A stretch of DNA of 64,000 nt from Alphaproteobacteria bacterium. Its GTDB lineage: Bacteria > Pseudomonadota > Alphaproteobacteria > Sphingomonadales > Kordiimonadaceae. The notes under the pieces are model-generated. The model saw nothing but the letters and a program-made list of their open reading frames with translations, searched no databases and was not told where the DNA came from. Of this stretch, positions 62,088-64,000 are shown in pieces. The DNA lies in contig JABXIS010000049.1 of the NCBI GenBank assembly GCA_013372975.1, forward strand, positions 1 through 64,000, given 5' to 3'. Position 1 is the stretch's first letter, and each line of letters opens with the position of its first letter. The translations under genes and the position numbers were made by a program.

Positions 62088-63439
62088 CAGACTTCATAGC
62101 CCGCCTTCCCGGATGGGGTCAGCGCACGATCAGACTATTTACCACTTTCACCAAAAAACCGCTTCTTGGTGCGTTCTTGTTGGGCATGACAGCCGGGTTT
62201 CCGCTGACGATCATTCTTGGAATAATGACCACCTGGCTGCGCGAGTATGAAATTGATAAATCTACCATAGGAATTTTTACCTGGGCGACATTGCCCTACT
62301 CGTTGAAAATTCTCTGGGCGCCTTTGCTGGATGGTTTGCAGCTTGGTAGCTTCTCGCGCCGCTTTGGTCGCCGCCGAAGCTGGATATTGATCGTTTGTGC
62401 GATGATGGCAGCTGCCGTTTGGTCGTTATCCCAGCTTAGCCCTGAAAATCATCTGGTTGCCATTGGTGCACTGTCGGTCAGTATCGGATTTCTGTCGGCA
62501 AGCCTTGATATCCTGATCGATGCTTACCGGATTGAAGTGACGGAGGAACGCGACCTTGCCCATAGTGCCGGTATGTACCAGTGGGGATACAGGTTCGCAA
62601 ACCTGATTGCTGGCGCCGGCGTATTCCTTATTGCAGATCAGGTGGGTTGGTCCTTCGCACTTTCTCTGTTGCCCCTGTTGATCATACCGGGGCTGTTGGC
62701 GATTTTCTGGCTGGGCGAACCGCAAGTGTTTGAAGGAGCCTTTCTAAAGGCTGAGCGGGCCGCAAATCGGCACCTTTCAGGGTACCAGATGCGGGTCTAT
62801 GAAACGGTTGTTTTGCCCTTCAAGGAATTCGTGACACGGGGTAATTGGCAATGGATTTTGTTGTTTGTGGTGTTGGTGAAGTTTGGGGATGTGATGGCAT
62901 CCATCATGACAGGCCCCTTTCTTGTGGACCTTGGTTTTTCTCTCACTGAGATGGCAATTGCCAATAAAACGGTTGGAGCCATCGCAGCTGCTGCCGGTGG
63001 TGGCGCTGGCATCTTTGTTTGGTGGTGGTTCGATACCTTCAAGGCGCTTTTCATCAGCGTACTTTTTATGATGGTCACAAATCTCGGTTTTGTGGCGCTC
63101 AGCATGATTGGTTCGGATACAACGGCGCTTGCTGTAACGGTCGGTCTTGAGAATTTTGCGACCGGGGTAGGTGGCACCGTGATGATCGCCTACTTTGGAA
63201 GCCTCTGTAATTTGTCGTTCACAGCCACCCAGTATGCGCTTCTGTCCACGTTATCCAGTTTGGCTCGCGGGTTCTTCGGCGGGTTTACCGGCTTTGCAGC
63301 GGATGCAATGGATTGGACCAGTTTCTTTCTGGTTTCCACAGCAATGGCATTTCCTGGTTTGCTGGCACTTTTTGTCTTGTGGAAGAAAGACATACGCGTC
63401 AAACAGCTTGAAACTTCACGGATAAAACATGACATGTGA
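62084..63439 (+). CDS. ampG: AmpG-like muropeptide/MFS permease
   Basis: A 451-residue, 12- to 14-helix permease of the AmpG branch of the major facilitator superfamily: MTAGFPLTIILGIMTTWLRE, TLPYSLKILWAPLLDGL, RRSWILIV and SASLDILIDAYRIE are as in AmpG. It imports GlcNAc-anhydroMurNAc peptides for cell-wall recycling. ATG overlaps the previous TGA. Confidence 0.93.
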   Translation: MTDFIARLPGWGQRTIRLFTTFTKKPLLGAFLLGMTAGFPLTIILGIMTTWLREYEIDKSTIGIFTWATLPYSLKILWAPLLDGLQLGSFSRRFGRRRSWILIVCAMMAAAVWSLSQLSPENHLVAIGALSVSIGFLSASLDILIDAYRIEVTEERDLAHSAGMYQWGYRFANLIAGAGVFLIADQVGWSFALSLLPLLIIPGLLAIFWLGEPQVFEGAFLKAERAANRHLSGYQMRVYETVVLPFKEFVTRGNWQWILLFVVLVKFGDVMASIMTGPFLVDLGFSLTEMAIANKTVGAIAAAAGGGAGIFVWWWFDTFKALFISVLFMMVTNLGFVALSMIGSDTTALAVTVGLENFATGVGGTVMIAYFGSLCNLSFTATQYALLSTLSSLARGFFGGFTGFAADAMDWTSFFLVSTAMAFPGLLALFVLWKKDIRVKQLETSRIKHDM

Positions 63440-63503
63440 TGTCACGGTTGCGTCAATTTGCTGTAATATGCCTGCAACGAAGCACCTATATTAGGATGTC
63501 CCT

Positions 63504-64000
63504 ATGAAAAAATATGCTCGCATTCGCCCCCGGGTTGCCGCTGCACAGGCACTGGCAGGTGCCCCGTCCTATGTCCGTCAAGGCAGCCTTGAAGTGCGCC
63601 TTGCCCGGTCGTTCAAGGAAATAAAATCTGCGCAGAAACTGCGATATCAAATCTTCTATGAAGAGATGCACGCAAAGCCCGATTGGCGCATGCGCATGAC
63701 CAGGCGCGATATTGACCCCTATGATGCCGTGTGTGACCATCTGCTGGTGATTGACCACGACCGCCCCAAAGGCAGGCGTATTGTAGGCACGTACCGCCTT
63801 CTCAGGCAGGAAATAGCGGAAAAGAACAATGGTTTCTATTCTGCAGGCGAGTTCGACATCACACCTTTGATGAGCGATAGCTTCAAAGAGCAGATGGGTG
63901 AAGGTCGTCAACTACTGGAGCTGGGCCGTTCGTGTGTCCATCAGGATTACCGCGCCAACAGCACGATCAACATGCTGTGGAAAGGGATCGCTGAGTATCT
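63504..64000 (+). CDS. N-acyltransferase (OlsB-like), 3' end outside the window
   Basis: The ATG at 63504 with AGGA seven bases upstream opens a frame that remains open to base 64000 (165 codons plus two bases). LRYQIFYEEMHA, DHLLVIDHD, IVGTYRLLRQE, FDITPLM and LELGRSCVHQDYR match the GNAT-type N-acyltransferases that make lyso-ornithine lipid (OlsB) or related hemolysin-like acyl transfers. The C-terminal part is missing, so OlsB proper cannot be told from relatives. Confidence 0.88.
   Translation, partial: MKKYARIRPRVAAAQALAGAPSYVRQGSLEVRLARSFKEIKSAQKLRYQIFYEEMHAKPDWRMRMTRRDIDPYDAVCDHLLVIDHDRPKGRRIVGTYRLLRQEIAEKNNGFYSAGEFDITPLMSDSFKEQMGEGRQLLELGRSCVHQDYRANSTINMLWKGIAEY

Overview
The window is a chromosomal segment of a Gram-negative bacterium, most likely an alphaproteobacterium. 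This rests on protein content: a giant (about 1600-residue) NAD-glutamate dehydrogenase, a rsmB - rpe - heparinase-like - purH block, an AmpG permease and an OlsB-type acyltransferase. A Kordiimonas-like lineage would fit, but that is inference from general resemblance only. No ribosomal operon, phage, insertion sequence or CRISPR array was seen.

Layout. 1-1500: end of a thioredoxin/TPR protein, a YbaK-family deacylase and a tRNA-Gly with its terminator. 1600-34300: a large surface-polysaccharide (O-antigen type) locus with an acyltransferase, a WbpM-type dehydratase, a phosphoramidate cassette, a Wbp/HisH/HisF/WbpG block for a diacetamido/acetamidino uronic acid, Wzx flippase, Wzy polymerase, two glycosyltransferases, a Gfo/Idh + bidomain dehydrogenase + heparinase-like set, and a convergent minus-strand group (initiating sugar-phosphate transferase, SDR reductase, WecC, WecB), closed by a WaaL-type ligase. 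34300-43050: a TPR-like membrane protein, a fatty acyl-CoA ligase and the PAS-like/NAD-glutamate dehydrogenase pair. 43100-55800: pirin/glutathionyl-hydroquinone reductase/LysR, an XRE membrane regulator, infC, DUF898 plus an M48 protease, a hydrolase, nth, an M20 peptidase, a UbiE-like methyltransferase, GNAT, HIT and a lipoprotein. 55800-64000: purH, heparinase-like, rpe, rsmB, a hotdog-like protein, ampG and the start of an OlsB-like gene.

The most interesting system is at 5922-12673. Four consecutive genes match, in order and family, the Campylobacter jejuni enzymes that make the phosphoramidate group of its capsule: glutamine kinase (PEP-synthase fold), gamma-glutamyl-CDP-amidate hydrolase (class I amidotransferase fold), phosphoglutamine cytidylyltransferase, and CDP-amidate (cytidine diphosphoramidate) kinase (APS-kinase fold). 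They lie in a tightly overlapping, AT-richer operon inside the O-antigen locus. A sulfotransferase-like gene precedes them and an unrecognised protein plus a formyltransferase variant follow. No methyltransferase is beside them, so the product may be an unmethylated or differently decorated phosphoramidate on this organism's O-antigen.

The remaining sugar genes suggest a repeat unit initiated by a 6-deoxy amino sugar (WbpM-type dehydratase, SDR, small phosphoglycosyl transferase) and containing a ManNAcA-derived, possibly acetamidino-substituted, uronic acid, exported by Wzx/Wzy and ligated by WaaL. Wzz, Wza and Wzc are not visible here.
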